From assembly GCA_012295275.1 (NCBI GenBank), contig CM022669.1:9686489-9750488 (forward strand): a stretch of 64,000 nucleotides of DNA, in the 5' to 3' direction. The position numbers and the translations under genes are program-made. How positions within the stretch are numbered: position 1 is the first letter of the stretch; the number at the start of each line of letters is the position of its first letter. Positions 1-12,140 of this stretch are shown here, one piece after another. This stretch comes from Chrysomallon squamiferum. Its lineage: Eukaryota; Mollusca; Gastropoda; Neomphalida; Peltospiridae. The notes under the pieces were generated by a model. It worked only from the letters and a program-made list of their open reading frames with translations, was not told where the DNA came from and ran no database searches.

Positions 1-1371
1 TGAATGTGTCATTAAATAAGAATATTTTTTTATACTCGGATATAATAGCTGTATTGTCATCTAAAACACTGAAACGTATTGATGTATTGTTAAACAAATT
101 TAATGTCCTTTGTTTTCTTTTTCTTCTTCATCTGCATCTGACTTGTTTCATTCTGTTCCCTGGGGACTGTCAGTGTTTTGTCAGTTCTCTGATGACTTTA
201 ATTATTAACAGTCTATTAGTCGCCTTCGTTACGCTCTGAGTCCTGTTACAAGCTCGTCGTACAAGTGTCTTTTATGTCGCAGTTGCTAGTGGAAACCAGG
301 TGAAACAAATACTTTGATGTCAACGGTCGTGTCAGTGTAGTAAACGTTTGTTTATTTATGTGCGTGTTAGATAGACATACAGATAGAAAGATACATAAAC
401 TGTAAGACAGACATACGGATAAATAGATGTATAGACAGATACACAGACAGATAGAAAGACAGACAGATAAATACAAAGAGCGGAGGAGAGACTGATAGCC
501 AGAAAAAAAGGACAGATAGATAAATAAACTGAAAGATAAACAAATGAATAAATTGATAGACAGATACACTGATAGATAGTTCTGTGTAGTGCGTGATGGA
601 AGGACAGACTGATCCGTAGTTCAATCTGTGAGTGAGTGTCTGTGTTTTTGAGTGAAGATAGATAAATAGAAGGAAAGACAGCCAGACAGAATGACAGATT
701 GACAGATTAACATTCTGGTTTTTCTTTAAGATTATTTTCTCTTACACTTTCTTCAACACGTCAGGCGTTATTTCGCTATTGATTTATGTACGTGTATCAG
801 ATTAATATTATTTTCTTCTGTGCATTAATCATACATTTCAATTATATCTGATTGTAAGCTGTTCTACATGGATTAACTCTTATAAAAATTTATTAACTGG
901 TAGATTATTATCTTAGACGTGTCACTCATAATAGCATTCACTCTCTGCCCTTAGTACCCGTGATGTTTTTTAACCATTCATCACCAATAAACATTTTAAT
1001 ATCGTCGTCTGTTTTCGCACAGCCAAAACGGCATCAATTCTTTAAGTTGTGCTTGACAAGGTAATCTCAAGAAGTTTAGGTTTGAATATTTCAATAAAGA
1101 ACTGGGTTATTTTTCAGGTGTAGGTGTATCAGTTAAAAAATAATTACATTTACAAGCTTTTCGTTTCGTGTAAGTCTTCAATAGCCGCATTCATCCGCCG
1201 CGTAATAAACACTCCGCAAAACACTCTTGGTAACGTTGCTACGGTATTTTTTTTGGTGTGCATTTGTTTGTGTGGTTAACGTGCGTTTTCACCGACTGAA
1301 ACCAGGTGGAAGGATTAGTTAAAGTGGTGTTTGAGATCTCTTGTTAATGAAACAAATAACAATAACAATAA

Positions 1372-1414
<43 letters not shown>

Positions 1415-2604
1415 ATACATAATGGAGTTATGACTAAAACTACAACAACAGCCACAATAATAATAATATTGATGATGATAATGATGATGATGATGATCGG
1501 ATTAGATGATCGTGTCATATAACATTATGCATCAGTCAGATTTCTTTAAACTTTTTCATTCCTTCTGTCCTCAATCCATTTCAAATCCATCACATCACAT
1601 TCTTATCCACCACGCTATATTCATTAACTCCAACCATCTTCTCATCCACTACCCCTTCTCTTCCTTACCACATTCAGATCCATAATCCTTCACGTTTAAC
1701 TATATTCAGATCCACGACCCATCATTCACCATTTCAGTTTACATCCACCAGTCTTCGTTTCCAGGTCTCGTTCAGATCCAGCACACTATAAAACCCTAGC
1801 TAACTCCACTCATGAAAACAAATCTACCAGCCTGTTCTCCCTGAATCCATTCAGATCCACCATCCACGATTCCCCGAATCCCTTTCAGATCCACTAACAT
1901 AAATCCACTAACTTGAAGACACACCCACCACACCTCATTTTCAAATCCCACTTAGACACTTACAGACCCCGACATTCAATCTAATGACTCCACTCTGAAG
2001 CCTTCTCACTCTGACAAAAATGACGTTCAGCCTGACCGTTGTTGATACTCGTTATTGACTTCGAGCCATGTTTAATATCGTGTAATGCTTTCATAGCTGG
2101 TGTCGCGCTGCAGTTTCCTGGCTGTGTGTTTCTGTGTTTGCAGCCGCTCACCCATAAGGGACGTGATTAATCAATCAATGGGGCCGATACCAACCGCCTC
2201 TGTCAGCCGTTTTCTTTTATAGACTCGCCACAAGTGCTTTGACATTGTGTCAGCGATATGGCGAGAAAGTGGGGGGAAAAAAAGAAAAAAAACAAGAAGT
2301 AATAATAATGAAAAATGAAAGAAATGCTAACAGACTGGCAGGTGTGTGCAGGTAAAAAGGCCGGTCGTACAGGTGTGATATTGAATTCTTGGTCTGTGGA
2401 GACCAAACACCTGCTCGACTGTCGCTGGATTTGTTACTTGATGTTGGTGCGTAGACAGTTTTTAATCGCTGATAACAGGTAAAACATATATTGTTATAAA
2501 TCGTATATTTATTTTATTCATAAATTTTCTGCTTCCTTACTTTATGTAGTATATTTAAAGGTAGAGATAAAATCATTTAGAAAAAGTAACGAAGCAGAAA
2601 TTAT

Positions 2605-2725
<121 letters not shown>

Positions 2726-3319
2726 TTTAGTTTTTGGTTTCAGTGTTATGTCCATTCAGTTGCTTGTCTACATATTTGTCAATCATGCTGGCAAACTTTC
2801 TATGCTCATTTAATAATGTATTTGTTTAGTTATCAGTCCATCTTTTTATCTGAATGTTTGCAATATCTTCTCCCTCGACCCATTTCTGAGTCCTGTAACT
2901 AACTGAAAATAAATATGCAGCCATTCTTGCATCTTTTTTTTTAAAACTGGGCAGTAAATTCTTTTCTTAATTTTTTTTTCCAATACGAATTGGTAAACGC
3001 CTACATGCAGAATATCGGTTTCATAAACCTTTTGAGATTTTCTAGTTTATTATGATGTATATGATAACTAAAGAACACAATTTTATTATTTCTGTCAAGG
3101 CAAATGTCTAAAACTGTTCGGATCGTAAAAATGTCTGGCAGCTTAGACGTTTTATATTTATTTAGTTACAACCTGCATTAAAAAATAATTGAAATAACAA
3201 ACAAACAAAAATTATTATGTGAGCAAGAACAATTTTTTCTTCTTTTTTTCATCCTTCCTTCTTTTCTTTCTTCATTTAATAATAATGATGATGATGATGA
3301 TGATGAAGATAATGATGAC

Positions 3320-3370
<51 letters not shown>

Positions 3371-3400
3371 AGTTATAATAATAATAAAAAGAGTTATACA

Positions 3401-3462
<62 letters not shown>

Positions 3463-6400
3463 TAAATAATAATAATAACAATAATAACAATAATAATAAT
3501 AATATGCATTTAGGACAAATTCCCACTCGGACAAAAACTACATTAGTGCACTCATTAAATAAAATTCTGGACAAAACCTCTCTACAGAGCTCTGTATTTG
3601 TAACTGCACTTCAACAGAAAAAAAGCTTTGTAAATGAAATTTCATTCTGTTGACTGTACCGTGTTTATGAATCCTCTGACTGTAAAGGTATGATCAAAGT
3701 AGCGGACTGCTTCCATTAAAGAACAGGAATCATAAATAAAGTAATCGAATTTTGATTTCAAATAGTTTAAAAAAAAAAAAAAAAAAAAATGTTTTATTCA
3801 TATATATTTTTTTAAATATGCAGAAGTGGTAGACACATAGTCATTATGTAGCTGCATGAAAAAGGAATCAGAACAGTACGTGAATTTTCAAACCATCGGC
3901 CAACATAGTGATGTGAAATCAATAATAAATAAATAAATAAACAAATAAATAAATAAATAATTAAATAAACAATCAAATAATCAAATAAATAATTAAATAA
4001 AATAATAAATAAAACACACACAGATATAATAACACACAGACATACACACACACACACATACACACACAATGTATATATTTATTTATTTATTTCCCAAGCT
4101 GTTACTGAATCTTGTTTATCGACATTGATATGATAATCTCAACATCTGAATGAATCGATTTCTGTTATCAGTGGTGTAATGGTCCCTGTGCATAATAATA
4201 ATAAGTAGTAGTAGTAGTAGTAGTAGTTGTAGTAGCAGTAGTAGTAGCAGTAGTAGTAGCAGTAGTAGTAGTGTTTTGCAGACTTATTTCTTAATAAATA
4301 TTTCTTTTTTTTAATTTTTTATTTTTAAAATTTATTTATTATTATTTTTCTTTTGTGTTGTGTGTGTGTTGCTTTAGATTATCCTGTTTGCTTTATTATT
4401 TATATTCTCACATGTTTGCATTCTTATATTTGTATTTGAATTTGGATTATTGCATTGTTTTTTATTAAATCAGATGTTTTTGTCCTCACGTGTTTTCAAT
4501 ACAATCTATTTCTATTCTCATATGTTGTAAAAATAATCTACTTCTATTCTGACGTGTTATAAAAAATAATCTATTTCTATTCTCACGTGATTTAAAAATC
4601 ATATATTTTCATTCTCACATGCTTTGAAAATCATTTATTTCCATTTACACCATATCAAAATAATCTACTTCCATTATCATATATTATCAAAGGCAGCTAT
4701 TTCAGTTCTTATGTGTTTACAAAAATCTGCTGTTTGAAACTACAGCAGTATAAAATGTCGTAAATCACACAGGTCTTTGTTCTCAGTGTGATATACATTT
4801 TGCTGGTAGTTAAATCTGTCGTTTGAGCCTGTCGTACTGTTACTGTAGCAGACACCTGTCCTGCGATAGCCAGTCACTGGAAAACAGGATCGCTACACGC
4901 ACACAAAAGCGATACACACGTCTCTTGACACCGGATTTAACCTAATCGATTATCGTCCAAGCAGACTGATAAAATATCGTATATAATCTGACCCCTGTCC
5001 TCAACGATCCTTGACTTGATAATTTCCCATAATCATATTAAGCTGGTTGAGATTTTTTACGTACGCTGTTAACGCGTTTGATTGGAAAATGAATTATTAT
5101 GACCTTCTTTTCTCTAAAACTGCGTGGTTTAAACACTGAACTGTTGCCTAATAGGTTCCTAGAGTCAGTCCTCCCAAACGCGTGAACTGGACCGTTTCCA
5201 GATCCAGCTAGAGTCTCACGACTGGCTAATGAAAAGCCGTGGTATTTAATCTCCTGTTCATGGGAAAGAACATATACAAAATCCCGTTAGGTCAACAGAA
5301 AAAAAAATAGCACATCGTGTAGCGTCTGCGGGTTTCTTCTCTCGTTATTTGTAAGATGTTCTTAATAGTATTTCATAACACCGTTTAACCGTAGACCAAA
5401 AATGTGTTTTATGTGTCGATAAATAACATATTTGTTTTCCTTCTTTTTCTCCAGTTAACCCTATAATATAACACAATTTTGGGAAAGTTAACCATCTCTA
5501 TTAGATTTAGATTTTGTTAATAGATGCTGTTAAATTCAGTTTTTGTAATAAATAAAACACAAGACTCCCTAACAAGGACTGATTTTGCAATATTTTATTT
5601 CGAGTCAACAACAACAAAAAAAAAATAATATAAATCTTTGACAGAAATTATCTTCGTGTTTTTCTTATTTCCAGTCCACGGAAGGCTGAAGAAAATAACA
5701 AAAGAAAATCCTGGCTGAGATAATTTCCGCCAAGGATTTGTAAAGACGACAGTTTAAATATAATAATAAATCCTATAGATGTGGTCACAGATTTCGCCGA
5801 GATATAGAAATTTTTCTTGAGAAATCGATGCAAATCGTGTGATTGTATTTATCACGGGGCACGTAAAACATTGCAAAGCCGACACAGAGTTCAATAATAT
5901 TTTGATAATCCATACAAGAGATGTGAAATTAACGGTCCAGAAATTTCCTGAGAAGTTTTATTTTTATTTTTTTTATGTATCTACGTTAGATTAGATCGGA
6001 GTTTTACTGACATTGCATAACATTATTCTGCTTCAGTGATTTTTATCTTTCGCTTTTGTTTGTTTAGTTTTCTACTTTTATATCAAAACAGTGATTCGGG
6101 TGTTTGAAATAATAGAACAGAGAAATTAGTTCAGGTATATTTTGAGTCAAAATGTATTTTTTTTTTTTTTTCTGTTTTTCTAATTGTGCATATTTGACTA
6201 TCTTTCTTTTTTTCTCTCTATCTATCTTTTTTTTATTATTTATTAATTTCTTCTTCTTCTTCGTCTTCTTCTTCTTATTATTATTATTATTAATTTTTTT
6301 TTCCTTGAGGTTTCTAACTTACATAAACACCTACTTTTGTTAGATATATTTGGATATATAAGAACTTATGGTGTACTTTCGCGTATGGACTAATTTCTGG

Positions 6401-6711
6401 CGTCGAGCTAAAGAAATTCCCAAATAATGTTTTAATTATTTTTATAAGACCATGTTCAATATCTGTTAAATGATTAAATCAAATTAATTTCTCACAGAAT
6501 TTAATGACTTTCATTATTGTAGTGGGACATTTTCTTCAAATATAAGGTTGTTTGTTTTGTTTGTTTTTTTGTTGTTTTCTTTTTTTAATTTTTTTTTTTA
6601 TTTTTTTTTTTAAAAAAATGAAATGAAACATGGACCTATTTAAAATTATAATATAAATAATAAAAAAATAAATAAAAAAATATAATATAATATAATATAA
6701 TATAATAAATA

Positions 6712-6742
<31 letters not shown>

Positions 6743-6794
6743 AATAAAATAAAATAAAATAAAAAATAAAATAAAATAAAATAAAATATCAAAC

Positions 6795-7590
6795 TTGAAA
6801 CGGTAAACAGTTGGAGATTAATCACTTGATCGTCTTTGATAGCATTATCTATCCGTCTATCTATCTATCTATATATCTATCTATCTGCTTATTTACTTAT
6901 TTACTTCATATTATTATTTTTTTTTTCTCTTGACTATCGGAAATTTGTTTAAGATCTAAATTTTGAAGAACCTACTTCAGAGAAGTTTTTTAATTTAAAT
7001 AATAATTCAGAAACGTGTTTAACTGCTAGCATAGCTACATTCTTATCACTAGGGCGTGCAGTTTACTCTAACATTAGTCTGTCACCCGTACAATAAAAGC
7101 CATCAGAGAAAATGTTTGAAAGTTCAAATACAAACACGATATCGAAATGCAAACAGGAGTGGCTATTGAACAACTACAAGTATGGAAATTGTGAAACAAG
7201 GTCTTTTTTGTAGAGTGAAAAAATTAGGTTGTTTCGTCCAGTTTGTTTGTCTGTCCGTGAGTATGTTTGTAAAAAGAAATACAGAGAGACGTTTCTGATG
7301 CTGCACAATGAATTAGTTTTTGCAATGTGGAAATATTACCGGTAAATGAAGCTAAGCAATGTTATCTGAGGTACTTGAGTATTCACTATTTCTACTATAT
7401 TTATTATACCAACCATTTTTTTGCTGCTAAAACTAACCTACTATCGCCACTGTTACTATTATTACATCTACTACTACTACTACTACTAGTACTAGCTGCT
7501 GCTGTTGCTACCACAACTGCTAATATTACTATTACCAGTGCTACTACTGCTATAACCGCTATTACTACTGCTGTTTTTACCACTACTACC
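6795..7590 (+). repeat. dispersed repeat family 1, copy 1
   Basis: About 580 bp of ordinary-complexity sequence (about 6,795-7,368) recurs in reverse complement at about 39,300-39,875. Both copies are followed on the same side by an ACT/GCT triplet-rich tail. Recognisable shared blocks are CAGTTGGAGAxTAATCA near the start, AACTGCTAGCATAGCTACATT near 7,020, TTTACTCTAACATTAGTCTG near 7,062 and TGAAGCTAAGCAATG near 7,347. An internal microsatellite differs between the copies: CTAT here, AAAAT in the other. I see no ORF, terminal inverted repeats or poly(A) tail that would name the class. It could be an old non-autonomous transposon. Confidence 0.85.
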
Positions 7591-8250
7591 ACTATCACTA
7601 CTACTACTACCACGACGACCACCATCACATTCACGAGCACAACACTACATAACTACTACTACTACAATTATTAAAATTACTATTGCTGCTGATATGATGT
7701 GCTATTTACTATTATTATTGTTACTACTACTAATATTATCATCACAACAACATCTCCAGCTACTATTACTGTTATTACTGCCATTTGTACTGCTGCCGCT
7801 AACAACAATAACAATTACTACTGCTACTAATACTACTCCTACTACTAGTATTACTAGCACAATCATTAGTCTTAGAAATATTATGTGGAGCAATAGTAGT
7901 AGCATTCTTAAATAGTTATGTATCTTTCTTTGTGTATATAAGTAAATAAGTAATTTCGACATGCAGTACTTTCACATAATGGTATTAATATTTCTACTTT
8001 CAGTGATTCGGTTATTACTAACATATTTAGCAGATGTAGTAGTAGTAGCAGCAGCAATAACAGAAATAGCAGTAGTTGTAGTAGTGGTGGTTGTAGCAGA
8101 GGCAGTAATATTTATAATATTGTAGTTGTTATAGTAGTCAATCAGAACAGGTAGCTGTAGTTATCGTAGTAGTAGTAGTTATAGCAGTAGTAATAACAGG
8201 AGTAACAGTAGTAGTGACAGTAGTATTAACAGTAACACCAGCAGTGATGG
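7450..8250. repeat. complementary triplet tracts (ACT/GCT then AGT/AGC)
   Basis: From about 7,450 to 7,870 the + strand reads mainly ACT, GCT and ATT triplets. From about 8,035 to 8,250 it reads AGT, AGC and AAC triplets, which is the complementary sense. The first part overlaps the triplet tail of dispersed repeat family 1. The long ORFs over this stretch are artefacts of the triplets. Confidence 0.8.
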
Positions 8251-8429
8251 TACCTGCAATGTGATATAAATCAGAACAAATATTTTTAACACAGAGAATG
8301 AAACTGTAAAAACAAGCTGGCAGCAGTAACATGAGTATCCAAATAAATTCTGTATTCGTTAACTTATTATTGCACAATAAAATTATTTATTGTTTTATTA
8401 ACAAGATTTAAAATCGTTTCAGGTTAGTC

Positions 8430-8438
8430 ATGGATTGA
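8430..8438 (+). promoter_or_regulatory. two-codon upstream ORF of protein A gene
   Basis: ATG GAT TGA lies in the 20-base 5'-UTR segment of the coding exon and stops four bases before the main ATG at 8,443. It may reduce or meter initiation; that role is inferred. Confidence 0.4.
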
Positions 8439-8442
8439 GACA

Positions 8443-9730
8443 ATGGCTTATTTCGGAGAACTCCGGGGTGACGTATCTCCTAGGATACGAATCACCAAGG
8501 AGAAACCAGATTTCGACCGACGTCTGGAATCTTACAACAACGGCTTCAACATCAACGTCTCGAGGATTAAACCGATAATCAAGGAAGGGAAGGAATCCAT
8601 GTTGGCCTATTCAGAGCGCGTGCGCAACGTGTCCCGAAAGACGCAGCCTGCAAATGAAGACGTTTCGCTGGAAGTGAGAGCACACCAGGTTTACAAGAAA
8701 AACAAAGTGCAAGAGAAAATACCTGAAAGAAAAGTGATGACTTTTCAACAGCTCATTGGAAAGAGAAAAGAAAGGAAAGAGCGGCCGCAGTCTTTGGACG
8801 AAATAACGTACAGAAGAGAGAAGATACGCGGGGTTCACGGGGTCAGCAAGACCCGCACTCCCAGGGGCGCTGCTATCCTCCCGTCCCTCCCGGACAAGAT
8901 GCCCCCTCAGAAAAACCTGAAGGTCAGTTTTGTGAACGCGTCTGATTTGTACGATTTCGTCGACTGCAGCATCAGGCAGTCTGGATACAAGAAACATCCA
9001 CTAGGCAATCTGCATCGAGAGTATGACAGACAAGAGAAGTACAGAGTGAACGAGTTTATGTCCAAGGCAGACATTCCAGAGACACTTGACTCGCCAGTGC
9101 TGCCGCCGATAACCGTGTATCTTAGACCGCGTGAGGAAACCGCGAAAAAGGAAAACAACAATGATACCGATAAGGACATGGGATAACTCAGATAACTCGC
9201 CAAGAGGGGAGGCAACTTATTCTTCTTCTTCTTCTTCTCTTCCTACAAATCAACTTGAACAACTGAAGATAAGACCCAGAAGAGCAAAACGAATGAAACT
9301 TCCCAAATCCGGGCTGGATTCGATCCCGGAGACGGACAGAGACAGGGAAGCAAGTCATTTGAGTAGTTTCCGCTGGGCGTCGAGTCAGCAGCCGTTATAC
9401 ATCCCCTCACAAACCTCGCCCGACCCTGCCGCCAGGGCGGGGACCGGGAGTCCCAGGAGAACGGTGAGCCCGAGAGCAGAGAAATATTCAAAGACAGAAA
9501 CGGACTCATGGATGGGACGAAATATTCGCCCTCAAAGCGACCCACTGAGTAACGGATGTATAGATTCTGATCAGGAGTATGAGTTTGACTATGAACGTGG
9601 CTATTATGAGCAGAACTATTTTCCCAGGGTTTCTGATGAAGATTCCAATCGCATGGTGAAATCACCCAGTCACCAGCAAAATTTAGTTTTTCTGAAAGAT
9701 ACTTCTAGCTCACATTCTCAAGTTACATGA
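8443..9730 (+). CDS. unrecognised protein A (about 428 aa), one coding exon with a frame break
   Basis: I do not recognise the family. An intron acceptor (TTTCAG) ends at 8,422. Twenty bases later comes ATG 8,443 in a good context (ACAATGG), with an in-frame TAG at 8,425, so the start is firm. The first frame runs to TAA at about 9,186, and a second frame (+1) continues to 9,730. Removing one base from GGG 9,180-9,182 joins them naturally into 428 codons. The protein is basic and charged in its first half, with residues 52-64 forming a motif S-M-L-A-Y-S-E-R-V-R-N-V-S, a folded-looking patch around S-F-V-N-A-S-D-L-Y-D-F-V-D, then a Ser/Pro-rich acidic tail. There is no signal peptide or membrane segment. 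The motif recurs in the protein encoded at 15,008-16,271. Reality of the gene 0.8; function unknown. Confidence 0.75.
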
Positions 9731-10469
9731 TGATTTATATACGTTCGCTAAGCAAGACGATTTATTTATTTATTTATTTGTTTGTTTATTTGTTTATTTA
9801 TGTTTTTTTTTTTTGCATTCTGGAGTTAAACTTTATGTCTTCAGAATGACTTTATGAATACTGTTAAGAAAAATCTTACAAATAAGGAAACATACAGTCA
9901 AACTATACTTTCTCAGATTACATGGTTATATTTTATTTATATGATCAACAAGAGTATATATTGTTTTAATTTTTAAAACGATCATTTTTTTTTTTTATTT
10001 TTATTTTTTTTAATTGTTTTGAATTACATACAATACAATACAGTTAAATTAGCTGACTTTATTTTGACATTCATTTGAGTTTTGGGATAACTGGATCTGA
10101 AAAGCAGTATAGTCCTAATGACCCTACCGCCTATCGTATTTGGTGACATATTGTGATTATAATCAGAGTTTCAGAATAGTTCCCATTCAAATAGTTATCA
10201 TCATTCAAACTGCAAGTGAGTTCAGTACCCGATAAAATACTCGGACTGATTGTTATATAATAATATAATCATTTTAACTGATGTGGAAAAAATGTCAGCT
10301 AGCAGATTAAGTTTGTCTAAGTAAAATGAAGTATCTGCGTACCGCAGGTAGTTCCAAACGATCTGGTTAAAAGTGTATAGAAATTATTTTCTCTCAGTAT
10401 GGGTTATATCTATCGTTACCCGCAGTACTGCAGATTTTTTTTTTTTTTTTTGTTATATATATAAAGCAT

Positions 10470-10554
<85 letters not shown>

Positions 10555-10889
10555 TTTCTTGTTCGGGTACGAACTGGTGTTTGTGATTTCTTTAATTCTC
10601 AACATCGAAAATAATTTTTATTTTCAATATAAACATTTATGTACATTATACAGTCAGTATTTCAACAATTTGCCCGATAATAAATTATTTACGGATGTTA
10701 TTTATTATTGATTTACATTAGTATTACTGTTTATATACATTGTTATTATCGTTGTTGTTGTTGTTATTAGTGTTAGTAATAGTTTGTAGTAGTAGTAGTA
10801 GTAGTAACAGCAACAGCAGTAGTGGTAGTAGTATATCACAGTACTTCAGTGCTTTTTTTCTGAAATATGTAATAACTATTATTTATTTA

Positions 10890-10925
<36 letters not shown>

Positions 10926-11386
10926 AGATGTCGCTATTATTAAATCGTTAATGCAAATAAATGTCAAAGATGAGAACAGCTGGAAAATTAAAATAAAATC
11001 ATTTCAAAGCAGGAAGAAAAATTTATATATTTATCGGCACAGAGTTACAAAACTTTTGACAGGGTCAAATTAACTTATATGGTTGAGTCGTCACTTATAA
11101 CGGTGAACATTTTTAAAATTTCCTATTCAGTCATTATAAAACGGAACATAATTAAAAATTAAATGAATATTCTAAGTAACTAGTTAAGGTCATTTTTATA
11201 ATATTTAATTTATGACAAGGAAAAATATTTTATTTGTTTGTTTTGTTTCTGGGTTTTTTCAGTATTATTTATTAAAATATTTATTTTTTGTTGTTGTTTC
11301 AGATAAATATAATGGATGAATTACAAAACAGTCTTTTTATTTATTTATATTTATTTTATATTTTTGGCTCTTTTTTTCTGCTTTAT

Positions 11387-11509
<123 letters not shown>

Positions 11510-11750
11510 GAACGTAGATTTCCTATGGTTTTGTTTTAAAGTTAAAATTTCCTTTCAATTTTAAATATAATTATTCTGTAGCAAATTACCATTATTCTGT
11601 TATTTGTTAAACTCTTTCAAGAATAACCAAATAAATTTTGTTATTTTAAGAAAATAGGGAAGGTGATATACCTTTCAGTCAGATTCGACCAATACACCTA
11701 ATCCATAATACATCGTCAGAAACATGATATAATTTACAGTAAATAAATAA

Positions 11751-12069
11751 ACAAAATACTCGAATAATAACAAACAAACAAACAGAAAAAAAATAAATAA
11801 CGAAAAGAAATGTATGAAGTGAGATATTACATGAATAATAACAAACAAATCAAACTAAAGTTCTAAAACAAAATAATAAAAATAATAATTAATGAGATAT
11901 GTGTCAAAGAAACAAAATACTCGAATAATAACAAACAAACAAACAGAAAAAAAAATATAATAACGAAAGAAGCTGAAAGAAGAATATGTATGAAGTGAGA
12001 TATTACATGAATAATATGTACCTAGTGTGAAGTGTGTAAGAGATCAGATTAGTTCAAAAGTTCTAAAAC

Positions 12070-12113
<44 letters not shown>

Positions 12114-12140
12114 ATTATTATCTTGAGATATGTGTCAAAG
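11751..12140. repeat. tandem duplication, unit about 161-230 bp
   Basis: A unit beginning ACAAAATACTCGAATAATAA at 11,751 repeats at 11,912. Both units contain TATGAAGTGAGATATTACAT, GTTCTAAAACAAAA and end at GAGATATGTGTCAAAGAAA. The second unit is longer because of a (CA)n insertion and extra unique sequence. Confidence 0.85.

Noticed and set aside
3219-3653. 144-aa ORF with Ile and Asn runs
   Set aside because: Produced by (TAA)n and (ATG)n; no ordinary protein sequence outside the runs.
7327-7674. 115-aa ORF with Leu and Thr runs
   Set aside because: Covers the end of dispersed repeat family 1 and its triplet tail; the second copy at 39.2-39.9 kb does not conserve the frame.
9131-9191. 61-base GTGAGG...CTCAG intron in gene A
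   Set aside because: Frame-compatible, but it lacks a pyrimidine tract and a branch site; a one-base indel explains the break more simply. Kept only as an alternative.
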